A stretch of DNA of 64,000 nt from Pseudomonas sp. FP2196 (GTDB lineage Bacteria > Pseudomonadota > Gammaproteobacteria > Pseudomonadales > Pseudomonadaceae). Position numbers and translations under genes: made by a program. Shown one piece after another: positions 1-6,765 of this stretch (position 1 is the first letter of the stretch; every line of letters begins with the position of its first letter). The notes beneath the pieces are model-generated. The model ran no database searches, was not told where the DNA came from, and saw only the letters and a program-made list of their open reading frames with translations. The DNA is taken from NCBI RefSeq assembly GCF_030687715.1, contig NZ_CP117445.1:2600501-2664500 (forward strand). The letters are read 5' to 3'.

Positions 1-221
1 TCTCCGGCGTAACCGAAGTTGACCGGGCGTCCATGGCGATCGGCGGCGGTGATTTGCGGTGCAGCTTCATTGACTGCGACGCCTTTATCGACCATCAGCG
101 CACCGGCCGGAGCAATGCGTCCGTGCAGTACGCCGATCTGCCGCACCAGACCCATCACCGCGAACGCCAGGGCAATCAGCAGCACCCACAACAGCACATT
201 GGAAATCATCAAGCCTTCCAT
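1..221 (-). CDS. mauD: MauD, methylamine/aromatic-amine dehydrogenase maturation protein (partial, 3' end off the window)
   Basis: This is the N-terminal 73 or so residues of a gene that leaves the left edge. It opens with one hydrophobic anchor segment (residues about 5-24) followed by the VLHGRIAPAGAL stretch typical of MauD. MauD proteins are membrane-anchored thioredoxin-like factors needed for forming the disulfides of the TTQ-bearing small subunit of amine dehydrogenases. The CXXC region would lie beyond the edge, so it is not visible. The ATG lies 3 nt after the mauE stop and has AGGTGA upstream, so the two genes are very likely cotranscribed. The small subunit gene is expected next, outside the window. 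Confidence 0.85.
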   Translation of the reverse strand, partial: MEGLMISNVLLWVLLIALAFAVMGLVRQIGVLHGRIAPAGALMVDKGVAVNEAAPQITAADRHGRPVNFGYAG

Positions 222-224
222 AAA

Positions 225-764
225 TCACCTACCAATCAATTTGAGCAGAAGAGGGGAGTTGGCCAGCAAGCCGTCAGCGGCGGCGTAGGTCAGCAGCGCC
301 ACAGCACTGGCCGCGACGGTGACGAAACCGTCGAACAGATTCAGGTCGCGAACCAGCGGCGTCGCGCTGGCCAGTAGCGCCAAGGCAATCAACACCGCGT
401 TGCGCAACAGCAAAACCGGACGCAGCGGTTGCACCTGATCGGGACCCGCGCAGCCGCAATCGATGTCACGACGACCGCGCCACAGGTTGATGGCGATGGC
501 AGCCGCATAAAGGGCGATCAGCGCCGCCGCCACCCACGCTGCCGGGCCGCGACTGAGGGGCACCAGCAGGGCAAAAGCGATCAAAAGTTCCAGCAACGGA
601 ATCGCTCGCCCAACCGGACGAACCAGCGACTCGGGCAGCAGTTGATAGTCCGCCAGTTGCCGGGCGAAGCGGGCCGGCGCGCGTAGCTTGTGGGTGGCGG
701 CGCTGGCCAGCAGCACCGCAACCGCGAGCGCACTGGCAAGGATGAAAATCGGGTCAATCGTCAT
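225..764 (-). CDS. mauE: MauE-type membrane protein for amine dehydrogenase maturation
   Basis: A 179-residue membrane protein with about four hydrophobic segments (near residues 8-24, 56-72, 77-93 and 129-147). In TTQ amine dehydrogenase operons MauE sits between the large-subunit gene and mauD and is required, with MauD, for stable small subunit, probably through disulfide chemistry in the periplasm. A cysteine pair (DIDCGC near residue 102) would fit redox chemistry. It starts 12 nt after the large-subunit stop and ends 3 nt before mauD, an operon arrangement. The assignment rests on the membrane pattern and gene order rather than on a catalytic motif. Confidence 0.8.
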   Translation of the reverse strand: MTIDPIFILASALAVAVLLASAATHKLRAPARFARQLADYQLLPESLVRPVGRAIPLLELLIAFALLVPLSRGPAAWVAAALIALYAAAIAINLWRGRRDIDCGCAGPDQVQPLRPVLLLRNAVLIALALLASATPLVRDLNLFDGFVTVAASAVALLTYAAADGLLANSPLLLKLIGR

Positions 765-776
765 GGCGGCAACCCC

Positions 777-1925
777 TTAATAGCTCATGACCTGAGTCGC
801 GGTTTTGGCGACTTTCGGCATGCTTGCGCTGAGCGTGTTGGTGGTCAGGTCGAAGATCTGCAAACCGCCCTCGATATCGGCGCCAAGCAGCAGTGGTTTG
901 TCATCACCCGTGGCTTGCAGACTCCACACCGGTTTCGGCGCTTGGAGGGTCGCGAGTTTCTTCCCGGTCTTGAGATCGAAGGCCCAGATCAGCGTACTCG
1001 GGTCTTCCCACTTCATCGCTTCGTGGGCGTCGTGCATCAGCACGTACAAGCGATCGAGCTTTGGCGCGACCGCCATCAACTGCCAGCCACCGGGTGCCCA
1101 ACCGGTTTTCTTCTCGGCGTCGTTGACCAGCGACCACGACGGCAGGATCTTCGGCGCCTCGCCGGCAAAGTCGACCGGGCGCACGGTGCCGGTGGTGGTG
1201 ACGAAGTAATAGGTGTCGCCGACGTTCACCGCGCGTTCGTTGAGCTTCTCGGCATTCGGGTCGAAGAACGGCGTGCGGCTGCGCGCGGTTTCCTGGCCTT
1301 GATCGTTGAGCGTGACCACTTGCAGGCTGCCGTCGCCACACAACGAAGCGAAGCGACGATTGCCCACCGGGTAATTGAGCACGCAACCGGGAATCGCGAT
1401 TTCGCTGCTGACGGCGCGGGCCTGGGTGTCGACCACCGTCACGGAGGTCGACGGGGTGAAGTTGTAGACGTAGACGAAGCGGTCATCGCCGCTCGGTTTC
1501 AAGCCATAGCGCTGGGTCAGGGATTCGGCGCGTTTGCTCGGGATCACCACTTCCCAGGACGGTGACAGGGTCGAGGTGTCCCAGGCAGTCAGCACGTCGG
1601 TGCGCGTGCCGCGAGTGCCGCGCGAGTAGAACAGGTCGGCGCTGAACAGGGTTTTGCGGTCGTGGCTCAGAGCTGATGGTGCGGCGAAACCGGTCGGCAC
1701 CATGCCCAGCACACGTTTGTTATCCGGGTCTATGACGGTGACGCGGCCCATCACGAAGTTTTCGAATTCCACGTCAACCACATAGGCGCGGTGCGCCTCG
1801 GGCGGGAACGCGAGCGTGGTCTGGCCGATGGTGTCGGGCGGCAGCTCGGCGCGGGCGCTGTTCAAGCCGAGCAGCAACAGGCTCAAGCCCAGCGCTGACG
1901 GTACGGTGATCCGGTTGGTTCGCAT
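777..1925 (-). CDS. aauB: Amine dehydrogenase heavy (beta-propeller) subunit, aromatic amine dehydrogenase type
   Basis: A 382-residue protein with a clear signal peptide (about residues 1-26, cut after NSARA) and repeated beta-propeller blades of the type VVDVEFENFVMGRVTVIDP. The motif TLFSADLFYSRGTRGTRTDV and the block WAPGGWQLMAVAPKLDRLYVL match the large subunit of TTQ-dependent methylamine/aromatic amine dehydrogenases. The enzyme oxidises primary amines to aldehyde plus ammonia in the periplasm and passes electrons to a copper protein or cytochrome. The divergent neighbours, a cytochrome c and an FeaB-like aldehyde dehydrogenase, favour arylalkylamines such as phenylethylamine or tyramine over methylamine; that is inference from context. 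mauE and mauD follow in the same operon. Confidence 0.82.
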   Translation of the reverse strand: MRTNRITVPSALGLSLLLLGLNSARAELPPDTIGQTTLAFPPEAHRAYVVDVEFENFVMGRVTVIDPDNKRVLGMVPTGFAAPSALSHDRKTLFSADLFYSRGTRGTRTDVLTAWDTSTLSPSWEVVIPSKRAESLTQRYGLKPSGDDRFVYVYNFTPSTSVTVVDTQARAVSSEIAIPGCVLNYPVGNRRFASLCGDGSLQVVTLNDQGQETARSRTPFFDPNAEKLNERAVNVGDTYYFVTTTGTVRPVDFAGEAPKILPSWSLVNDAEKKTGWAPGGWQLMAVAPKLDRLYVLMHDAHEAMKWEDPSTLIWAFDLKTGKKLATLQAPKPVWSLQATGDDKPLLLGADIEGGLQIFDLTTNTLSASMPKVAKTATQVMSY

Positions 1926-2044
1926 TGAAGGGGAACTCCCTGACTGATGCCCTGATTAGTGGGTGCCAGTGGATTCTGCCTCTGCGCAAGAATCGGGGAA
2001 TTGCTGTGTCTGCCAAGTGCTTGTGTGTTTGTGCCAGTCGCAAT

Positions 2045-2081
2045 TGGCAGCCGCGCCAAAGCGACTGGCAGGCAGGGCAAA
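2045..2081 (+). promoter_or_regulatory. Two tandem FeaR-like AraC-family sites (TGGCA-N8-AAA)
   Basis: TGGCA at 2045-2049 is followed after exactly 8 bases by AAA at 2058-2060; a second TGGCA at 2066-2070 is followed after 8 bases by AAA at 2079-2081. The copies lie 21 bp apart, two helical turns, in the same orientation. As I recall it, E. coli FeaR, the AraC-type activator of tynA and feaB, has the consensus TGKCA-N8-AAA. The position, between an amine dehydrogenase and an FeaB-like gene, fits activation by an FeaR homologue encoded elsewhere. Confidence 0.6.
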
Positions 2082-2121
2082 ACCTGTGTTGGCGCAAGTC
2101 CAGACAATCGACCCAGATCCT

Positions 2122-2211
2122 TGTGGGAGTGAGCCTGCTCGCGATAGCGGTCGCAACTTCAACATTGATGGCGACTGACATGCCCTCATCGCGAGCAGGC
2201 TCACGCCTACA
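2122..2211. repeat. REPIN-type palindrome
   Basis: Arms of 24 bases (2122-2145 and 2188-2211) are inverted copies with about three mismatches, built on the GAGCCTGCTCGCGA core common in Pseudomonas REP sequences. The 42-base spacer is unique. It lies between the divergent amine genes and could fold in the leader of the cytochrome transcript. Confidence 0.85.
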
Positions 2212-2251
2212 GGGGGATTGGTGGCATTCCATAATTCAAGGTTGGTTCTCC

Positions 2252-2647
2252 ATGTTCACTCCGCTCAGATTTGCCTTCGCTTGTTTGTTTTCCCTGGCAG
2301 TGGCCCAAGCTGCCATCGCTGCCGATTGCGCGCCCGACGCCCGCCGTGGCGCGCAGGTATTCACCACCGAATGCGGCGTCTGCCATGCGGTGAAAAAGGA
2401 CGTGGCCGGGTTGATGGGGCCGAACCTCAATGGGGTGATCGGGCGCAAATCCGGTTCACTGGCGGGCTTCAGTTATTCCCCGGCAATGCGCAACAAAGAC
2501 GTGACCTGGCAAGCCGAAACCATCGCTGAACTGATCACCCAGCCCCAGGCCTATGTGCCCGGGACCTACATGCCCTATATGGGCCTGGCTTCGGCAGACG
2601 ACCGTCAGGCCGTGGTGTGTTTCCTTAAATCGAAGGAGGCTTTATGA
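2252..2647 (+). CDS. Class I c-type cytochrome, periplasmic
   Basis: A 131-residue protein with a signal peptide (residues 1-23, cut near AIAA-D) and one haem-binding motif CGVCH at 41-45. The distal Met is probably in TYMPYMG. The GPNLNGVIGRKSG segment is typical of small mono-haem cytochromes c. I start it at the ATG at 2252, because a reading frame extends upstream to 1925 but only this ATG is followed directly by a signal peptide. It overlaps the aldehyde dehydrogenase start by 4 nt (ATGA). A role as electron acceptor in the amine dehydrogenase system is inferred from position. Confidence 0.88.
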   Translation: MFTPLRFAFACLFSLAVAQAAIAADCAPDARRGAQVFTTECGVCHAVKKDVAGLMGPNLNGVIGRKSGSLAGFSYSPAMRNKDVTWQAETIAELITQPQAYVPGTYMPYMGLASADDRQAVVCFLKSKEAL

Positions 2648-4134
2648 GCAACGTGGAAATGCTGCCGCAGGTTGCGGCATTCATTGATCGTCGGCATGGC
2701 TGCTTTATCGACGGCCAGTGGCAATTCGCGCAAGGGCCGACGGTTGCCGTGGTCAACCCGGCCAGCGGCCAGACCTTATGCGAAACGCTGGATGCCCCTG
2801 TGCAACTGGTCGAGCGCGCCGTGCAGTCGTCCCATGCCGCGTTCAAGTCTGGCGTGTGGTCGGGGCTGCGACCGGCGGATCGCGAGCGCATCCTGTTGAA
2901 CTTCACCCGTCTGGTCGAGGAACACGGCGAAGAGCTGGCGCAACTGGAAACCCTGAGTCAGGGCAAGTCGATCAACATGGCCCGCGCACTGGATGTGAAC
3001 GCCACGGTGGAATTCATGCGCTACATGTCGGGTTGGGCGACCAAGATCGAAGGGCAGACCTTTGACGTATCGATTCCGCTGCCGCCAGGTACGCGCTTCA
3101 CCACGTTTACTAAACGCGAACCTGTCGGCGTGGTGGTGGGCATCGTGCCGTGGAATTTCCCGCTGATGATCGCGGCGTGGAAACTGATGCCGGCGCTGGC
3201 CACCGGCTGTACGGTGATTATCAAGCCGGCGATGGAAACGCCGCTGACGGCGATGCGTCTGGCGGAGCTGGCACTTGAAGCAGGCATTCCGGCAGGTGTG
3301 TTCAATGTGGTCACGGGCGGCGGCGCTTCGGTGGGCGGCGCGCTGACCGCGCATCCGCTGGTGAGCAAAGTGTCGTTTACCGGTTCCACCGCCGTGGGCA
3401 AAACCGTTGGTGTGGCGTGCATGGCCAACATGACGCGTTTTGCGCTGGAGCTGGGCGGCAAGAACCCGATGATTCTTCTGGCCGATGCCGACCTCGACAA
3501 AGCCATTCAGGGGGCGATCCTCGGTGGTTTGCTCAATAACGGTCAGGTGTGTGCGGCGGCGTCACGCTTCTACGTGCATCGTTCGATCCACGACAGATTT
3601 GTCGAGGGACTCGCCGCGGCGGTCGCGGCGCTGCCCATTGGTGCGGGCATGGACGGCGAGGCGGCGATCAACCCGCTGGTGTCGCACAAGCAGCAACAGA
3701 GTGTGCTCAAACACATCGAACTGGCACGGCGCGAAGGTGCGCGGGTGGTCTGTGGCGGGGAGTTGCTGGATCGCGAAGGCTTCTACGTGCAGCCGACGGT
3801 GCTGTCGGATGTCGATCACAGCATGAGCGTGGCGCGCGAAGAGGTGTTCGGGCCGGTGTTGGCGGTGATCGCGTTTGATGATGAGGACGAGATGATTGCG
3901 TTGGCCAACGACAACCCATACGGCCTGGCCGCCAGCCTGTGGACCAACGATCTGAGCAAGGCGATGAACCTTGTACCGCGCATCGAGGCCGGTACGGTGT
4001 GGGTCAATGCCCACGTACTGCTCGATCCGGCGATGCCGTTTGGCGGGGTCAAGCAATCGGGAATGGGCCGGGAATTTGGCCGGACGGTGATCGAGGCTTA
4101 TACCGAACTGAAATCCGTCTGCATCGCGCATTGA
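2644..4134 (+). CDS. feaB: Phenylacetaldehyde-type NAD-dependent aldehyde dehydrogenase
   Basis: A full-length 496-residue aldehyde dehydrogenase. Visible family marks are the PWNFPLMIAAWK cofactor segment, the general-base Glu269 in LELGGKNP and catalytic Cys303 in NGQVCAAASR; FGPVL and the C-terminal FGGVKQSGMGRE block are also present. The N-terminal region (VVNPASGQTLCETLDAP) is like FeaB/PadA phenylacetaldehyde dehydrogenases. The likely role is to oxidise the aldehyde made by the amine dehydrogenase to the acid, for example phenylacetate or 4-hydroxyphenylacetate. It is translationally coupled to the cytochrome gene. Substrate choice is inferred from family and context. Confidence 0.85.
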   Translation: MSNVEMLPQVAAFIDRRHGCFIDGQWQFAQGPTVAVVNPASGQTLCETLDAPVQLVERAVQSSHAAFKSGVWSGLRPADRERILLNFTRLVEEHGEELAQLETLSQGKSINMARALDVNATVEFMRYMSGWATKIEGQTFDVSIPLPPGTRFTTFTKREPVGVVVGIVPWNFPLMIAAWKLMPALATGCTVIIKPAMETPLTAMRLAELALEAGIPAGVFNVVTGGGASVGGALTAHPLVSKVSFTGSTAVGKTVGVACMANMTRFALELGGKNPMILLADADLDKAIQGAILGGLLNNGQVCAAASRFYVHRSIHDRFVEGLAAAVAALPIGAGMDGEAAINPLVSHKQQQSVLKHIELARREGARVVCGGELLDREGFYVQPTVLSDVDHSMSVAREEVFGPVLAVIAFDDEDEMIALANDNPYGLAASLWTNDLSKAMNLVPRIEAGTVWVNAHVLLDPAMPFGGVKQSGMGREFGRTVIEAYTELKSVCIAH

Positions 4135-4149
4135 TTACAGGCAACAGAT

Positions 4150-4187
4150 AACCTGTGATGAGGGATAACCGCCCTCAGCACAGGGTT
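4150..4187 (+). terminator. Imperfect hairpin after the aldehyde dehydrogenase gene
   Basis: Left arm 4150-4164 and right arm 4172-4187 pair with small mismatches (AACCTGTGATGAGGG against CCCTCAGCACAGGGTT). It begins 15 nt after the stop codon. The following TTGT is a poor T-run, so termination is plausible but not certain. Confidence 0.5.
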
Positions 4188-4221
4188 TGTGTCAGCGCCC
4201 GCCATTCTTGTCTCAGACCAA

Positions 4222-4677
4222 TCACACTTCAGCATTCGTCGACTTGATCAGGTTGTTGCGCAATTTGACGATCGATTGCTGCATCTGTGTGAACTCGTCC
4301 GGAGTCAAACCGGTTGCTTCGAACAGGCTACTGCCCGAGGACACGTTGCGCAGGTCTTTACCGCTTTGGGTCAGGCCGATTCGCACCTGGCGCTCGTCTG
4401 CCGGGTCGCGCTGGCGTTGCAGATAGCCCATGGCTTCGAGTTTTTTCAGGATCGGGGTAAGGGTGTTGGATTCCAGGAACAGCTTCTCGCCGAGGCTGCC
4501 GACCGTTTGGTCGTCCTGCTCCCAGAGCGCAACGATGGTGATGTATTGGGTGTAAGTCAGGCCGAGCCGTTCGAGGATCGGTTTGTAGGCCTTGCCGAAC
4601 GCGAGGTTGGTCGAATAGACGGCAAAGCACAGGAAGTCGCTGAGTTTGAGATCGGTGGGGGCTTGGGTGTTCTTCAT
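4222..4677 (-). CDS. ohrR: OhrR, MarR-family organic-peroxide-sensing repressor
   Basis: A 151-residue MarR-family protein. The DFLCFAVYS motif near the N-terminus carries the reactive cysteine (Cys17) that in OhrR proteins is oxidised by organic hydroperoxides. It also has the winged-helix block LFLESNTLTPILKKLE and the wing RDPADERQVRIGLT. I start at the ATG at 4677 because GAGG lies six bases upstream; a longer frame to 4776 lacks homology. It lies downstream of ohr on the same strand, and the palindrome ATCGCATGCGAT occurs upstream of both genes, as expected for a repressor controlling itself and ohr. Confidence 0.9.
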   Translation of the reverse strand: MKNTQAPTDLKLSDFLCFAVYSTNLAFGKAYKPILERLGLTYTQYITIVALWEQDDQTVGSLGEKLFLESNTLTPILKKLEAMGYLQRQRDPADERQVRIGLTQSGKDLRNVSSGSSLFEATGLTPDEFTQMQQSIVKLRNNLIKSTNAEV

Positions 4678-4773
4678 GTTCATCCTCGTGGGTCTGCTGA
4701 ACCGTTGAAACGTATGGGGCGAACTATACGTCGGATGCGATTTTATCGGGAGTGCTGTTGGTGTTTGAAACGC

Positions 4774-4811
4774 CAATCGGTTCGCCCATGAAAGCTGGAG
4801 CGAACCGATTG
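4774..4811. repeat. Perfect 12-bp inverted repeat between ohr and ohrR
   Basis: CAATCGGTTCGC at 4774-4785 and its exact reverse complement at 4800-4811 are separated by 14 bases. No T-run follows on the minus strand. It could be a folding element or partial terminator between ohr and ohrR. Confidence 0.6.
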
Positions 4812-4833
4812 CATCTCTATCCTATGCGCCTAT

Positions 4834-4845
4834 ATCGCATGCGAT
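4834..4845. promoter_or_regulatory. Candidate OhrR operator upstream of ohrR
   Basis: The perfect 12-bp palindrome ATCGCATGCGAT lies 157 bp upstream of the ohrR start and just after the ohr stop. The identical sequence precedes ohr at 5369-5380. Shared occurrence at the two genes makes it a good candidate for autoregulation. Confidence 0.65.
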
Positions 4846-4863
4846 GCATTTAACAGGATAAAA

Positions 4864-5316
4864 TCATTCGGTAATGACATTCAACGCCACATCAATGTTG
4901 CCGCGAGTGGCTTTCGAGTACGGGCAAATCTGGTCAGCGGTGTGCGCCAGGGTTTTCGCGATGTCTTGGGCGATGCCCGGTACGCGCAGGGTCAGACGAG
5001 CCTGAAGGAAGTAGGCCGGGCCTGTCTGGCCGAGGTCGACTTCGATGTCCACGGACATGTCGGCCGGCAGCACCACATTCAGGTCATTGGCGACCAGACC
5101 GACCGCGGCGGTGTAGCAAGCGGACCAGGCACCGGCAAACAGTTGCTCGGCGGTCGGGTGTGGCAAGGCGTTGGCGAACACATGGGCCGGTTTGGCGCTG
5201 CCCGGCGACGACAGTTGAATGTCGAGGTTACCGTTGTGACCGCGCGAAGTGATGCCGGCGCTGGCAGCGGTGGTGTGGGTTTTGCCGGTAGCCAGGACTT
5301 TTTCGATTTTGCTCAT
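4864..5316 (-). CDS. ohr: Organic hydroperoxide resistance protein Ohr (OsmC family peroxiredoxin)
   Basis: A 150-residue OsmC/Ohr-family thiol peroxidase that reduces organic hydroperoxides using lipoylated or dithiol reductants. The two redox cysteines are visible: Cys67 in AWSACYTAA (peroxidatic) and the one in ICPYSKATRGN near the C-terminus (resolving). The N-terminal TGKTHTTAASAGITSRGHNG block is diagnostic of Ohr. I start at the ATG at 5316 with TGAGGATT upstream; an extension to 5337 is unsupported. It precedes ohrR on the same strand. Confidence 0.93.
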   Translation of the reverse strand: MSKIEKVLATGKTHTTAASAGITSRGHNGNLDIQLSSPGSAKPAHVFANALPHPTAEQLFAGAWSACYTAAVGLVANDLNVVLPADMSVDIEVDLGQTGPAYFLQARLTLRVPGIAQDIAKTLAHTADQICPYSKATRGNIDVALNVITE

Positions 5317-5353
5317 GGGATTAATCCTCAAAGACATAATGGTTGGAGTTGTT

Positions 5354-5380
5354 ATCGCATGCGGTTAGATCGCATGCGAT
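5354..5380. promoter_or_regulatory. Candidate OhrR operator upstream of ohr
   Basis: ATCGCATGCG at 5354-5363 is followed by the full palindrome ATCGCATGCGAT at 5369-5380, 15 bp from copy to copy and 38-64 bp upstream of the ohr ATG. It matches the site before ohrR. The double copy suggests cooperative binding of two repressor dimers; binding itself is inferred. Confidence 0.7.
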
Positions 5381-5463
5381 GTAATAATAATCCTCTTGCC
5401 CCAGAGTTCTGTCAACCCGCTCGACAGGCCCCACGCGACGAGCGGTAAACGTTTCCTTCGAGC

Positions 5464-5504
5464 AAAAAAAACGGGGCGGCCTGATAACAATCAGGCCGCC
5501 CCGT
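5464..5504 (-). terminator. Strong rho-independent terminator of the PCu(A)C/Sco operon
   Basis: Arms 5471-5484 and 5491-5504 form a perfect 14-bp GC-rich stem with a six-base loop. The A-run at 5464-5471 gives a U-run on the minus-strand transcript, 20 nt after the stop of the copper chaperone gene. Confidence 0.93.
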
Positions 5505-5524
5505 GGGTGTTGCAGTAAATCAGA

Positions 5525-6004
5525 TCAATGCATCTTGCTGTGATCGTGACCTTGCATGTTGGTCAGCGAACGCACGGCCGCTTTCACTTCAACGGTTTCT
5601 TTCTCGCCTTTGGCGTTTTCCACGGTCAGGGTCAGCGGTACGGTTTCGCCTTCTTTCAACTGACCGGTCAGGCCCATCAGCATCACGTGGTAACCGTTCG
5701 GATCAAAGCTCACGGCTTTGCCGGCGGGCAAGTCGACCGATTTCACCGGGCCCATGCTCATGACGTCGTTCTTCATGGTCATTTCGTGGATCTGCACGTC
5801 TTTGGCCACCGGGGTCGCGACGCTGAGCAGCTTGCTGTCGCTGTCGGCGGTGACGGTCATGAACGCGCCGCTGGCGGACTGGGTCGGCACGGTCGCACGG
5901 ACCCAGGCGTCGCTGACGGAGGTTTGTGCCGACGCCTGAAAAGCCAGGCCCAGCAGGGACAGACCGAACACGACGCGTTTGATGTTGTTCAGAACGGGGT
6001 GCAT
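5525..6004 (-). CDS. Periplasmic PCu(A)C-type copper chaperone
   Basis: A 159-residue DUF461/PCu(A)C-family protein with a signal peptide (GLSLLGLAFQASA). The copper ligand pattern is visible as HEMTMKNDVMSM followed about 30 residues later by HVMLM. Family members deliver Cu(I) to the CuA or CuB site of cytochrome oxidase together with Sco. I start at the ATG at 6004, preceded by GGAGG; this overlaps the Sco stop (TGATG), so translation is coupled. The tail is His/Met-rich (GHDHSKMH), which may add metal binding. Confidence 0.9.
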   Translation of the reverse strand: MHPVLNNIKRVVFGLSLLGLAFQASAQTSVSDAWVRATVPTQSASGAFMTVTADSDSKLLSVATPVAKDVQIHEMTMKNDVMSMGPVKSVDLPAGKAVSFDPNGYHVMLMGLTGQLKEGETVPLTLTVENAKGEKETVEVKAAVRSLTNMQGHDHSKMH

Positions 6005-6609
6005 CAGCAAACCTCCATAACAGTAAGCAAATCTTCCGTGCATTCTTCTGCCGAAAGCGATGTGGACAGACCCAGGCGCAGCTCGCCGCGCGAGTCGTAG
6101 ACGTAACTGGTGGCGGTGTGCGAGATGGTGTAGGTGTCGCCCGCCGGCACCTTCTCGAAGAACACGTCGAATTCCTTGGCGGTGGCCTTGGTTTCCTCAA
6201 GCGTGCCGTACAGCGCGACGAAGGTCGGGTCGAAGGCTTTCATGTAGGCGTCGAGGATTTCTGGCGTGTCGCGCTCGGGGTCGAGGCTGATGAAGATCAC
6301 CTGCAAGCGATCGCCATCCTTGCCCATCAGTTTTTTGATTTTGGCCGCGCGGGCCAGGGTGGTGGGGCAGATTGCCGGGCACTGGGTGAAGCCGAAGAAC
6401 ACCATCGGCATCAAACCGCGAAAGCTCGACAGCGTCATGGTTTCGCCGTCGGTGTTCTTCAGTTTGAAGGTGCGTCCCATGATCTTGTTACTCAGATCCT
6501 TGCCGTACTTGTACGACAGTTGGCCGCGGGTGTCGCAGCCGGCGAGCAGGCCGAGCCCGAGCACGCCCATTCCCGCAAGCACGTTGCGGCGAGTCAACAA
6601 AGCCGTCAT
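6004..6609 (-). CDS. SCO1/SenC-family copper-binding lipoprotein
   Basis: A 201-residue Sco protein with a lipoprotein signal (LLAGC, Cys25) and a thioredoxin fold. The copper/redox motif CPAIC (Cys77, Cys81) and the distal His in ISHTATSYVYD are present. Sco proteins assemble the CuA centre of cytochrome c oxidase. The gene is fused by a 1-nt stop/start overlap to the PCu(A)C chaperone gene, supporting a shared copper-delivery role. Confidence 0.92.
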   Translation of the reverse strand: MTALLTRRNVLAGMGVLGLGLLAGCDTRGQLSYKYGKDLSNKIMGRTFKLKNTDGETMTLSSFRGLMPMVFFGFTQCPAICPTTLARAAKIKKLMGKDGDRLQVIFISLDPERDTPEILDAYMKAFDPTFVALYGTLEETKATAKEFDVFFEKVPAGDTYTISHTATSYVYDSRGELRLGLSTSLSAEECTEDLLTVMEVC

Positions 6610-6765
6610 CTAATACCGCCTTTTGCAGCCCGTCAGTCGGCAGGACTGGCGAGGGGTTAACCGTAAAAGCGGCGCATGATACCAAACTGAACCGGCGAGT
6701 CGGTTTTCGATCGGCTGACAGGGTGTCGCAGGGCGACAAAAGGTGTAAGGAAAAGTGACGAGTGC

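Larger units (their letters stand above)
1926..2251. other. Divergent intergenic region of the amine locus
   Basis: A 326-bp region between the amine dehydrogenase gene (leftward) and the cytochrome c gene (rightward). It holds tandem FeaR-like sites (2045-2081), a 10-bp inverted repeat (2032-2041 with 2061-2070) and a REPIN-type palindrome (2122-2211). A reading frame runs through it into the cytochrome gene, but it has no signal peptide or family resemblance, so I do not call it coding. Confidence 0.7.

Noticed and set aside
1925..2251. N-terminal extension of the cytochrome c reading frame back to 1925
   Set aside because: It crosses the FeaR-like sites and the REPIN, has no family resemblance, and the signal peptide begins at 2252.
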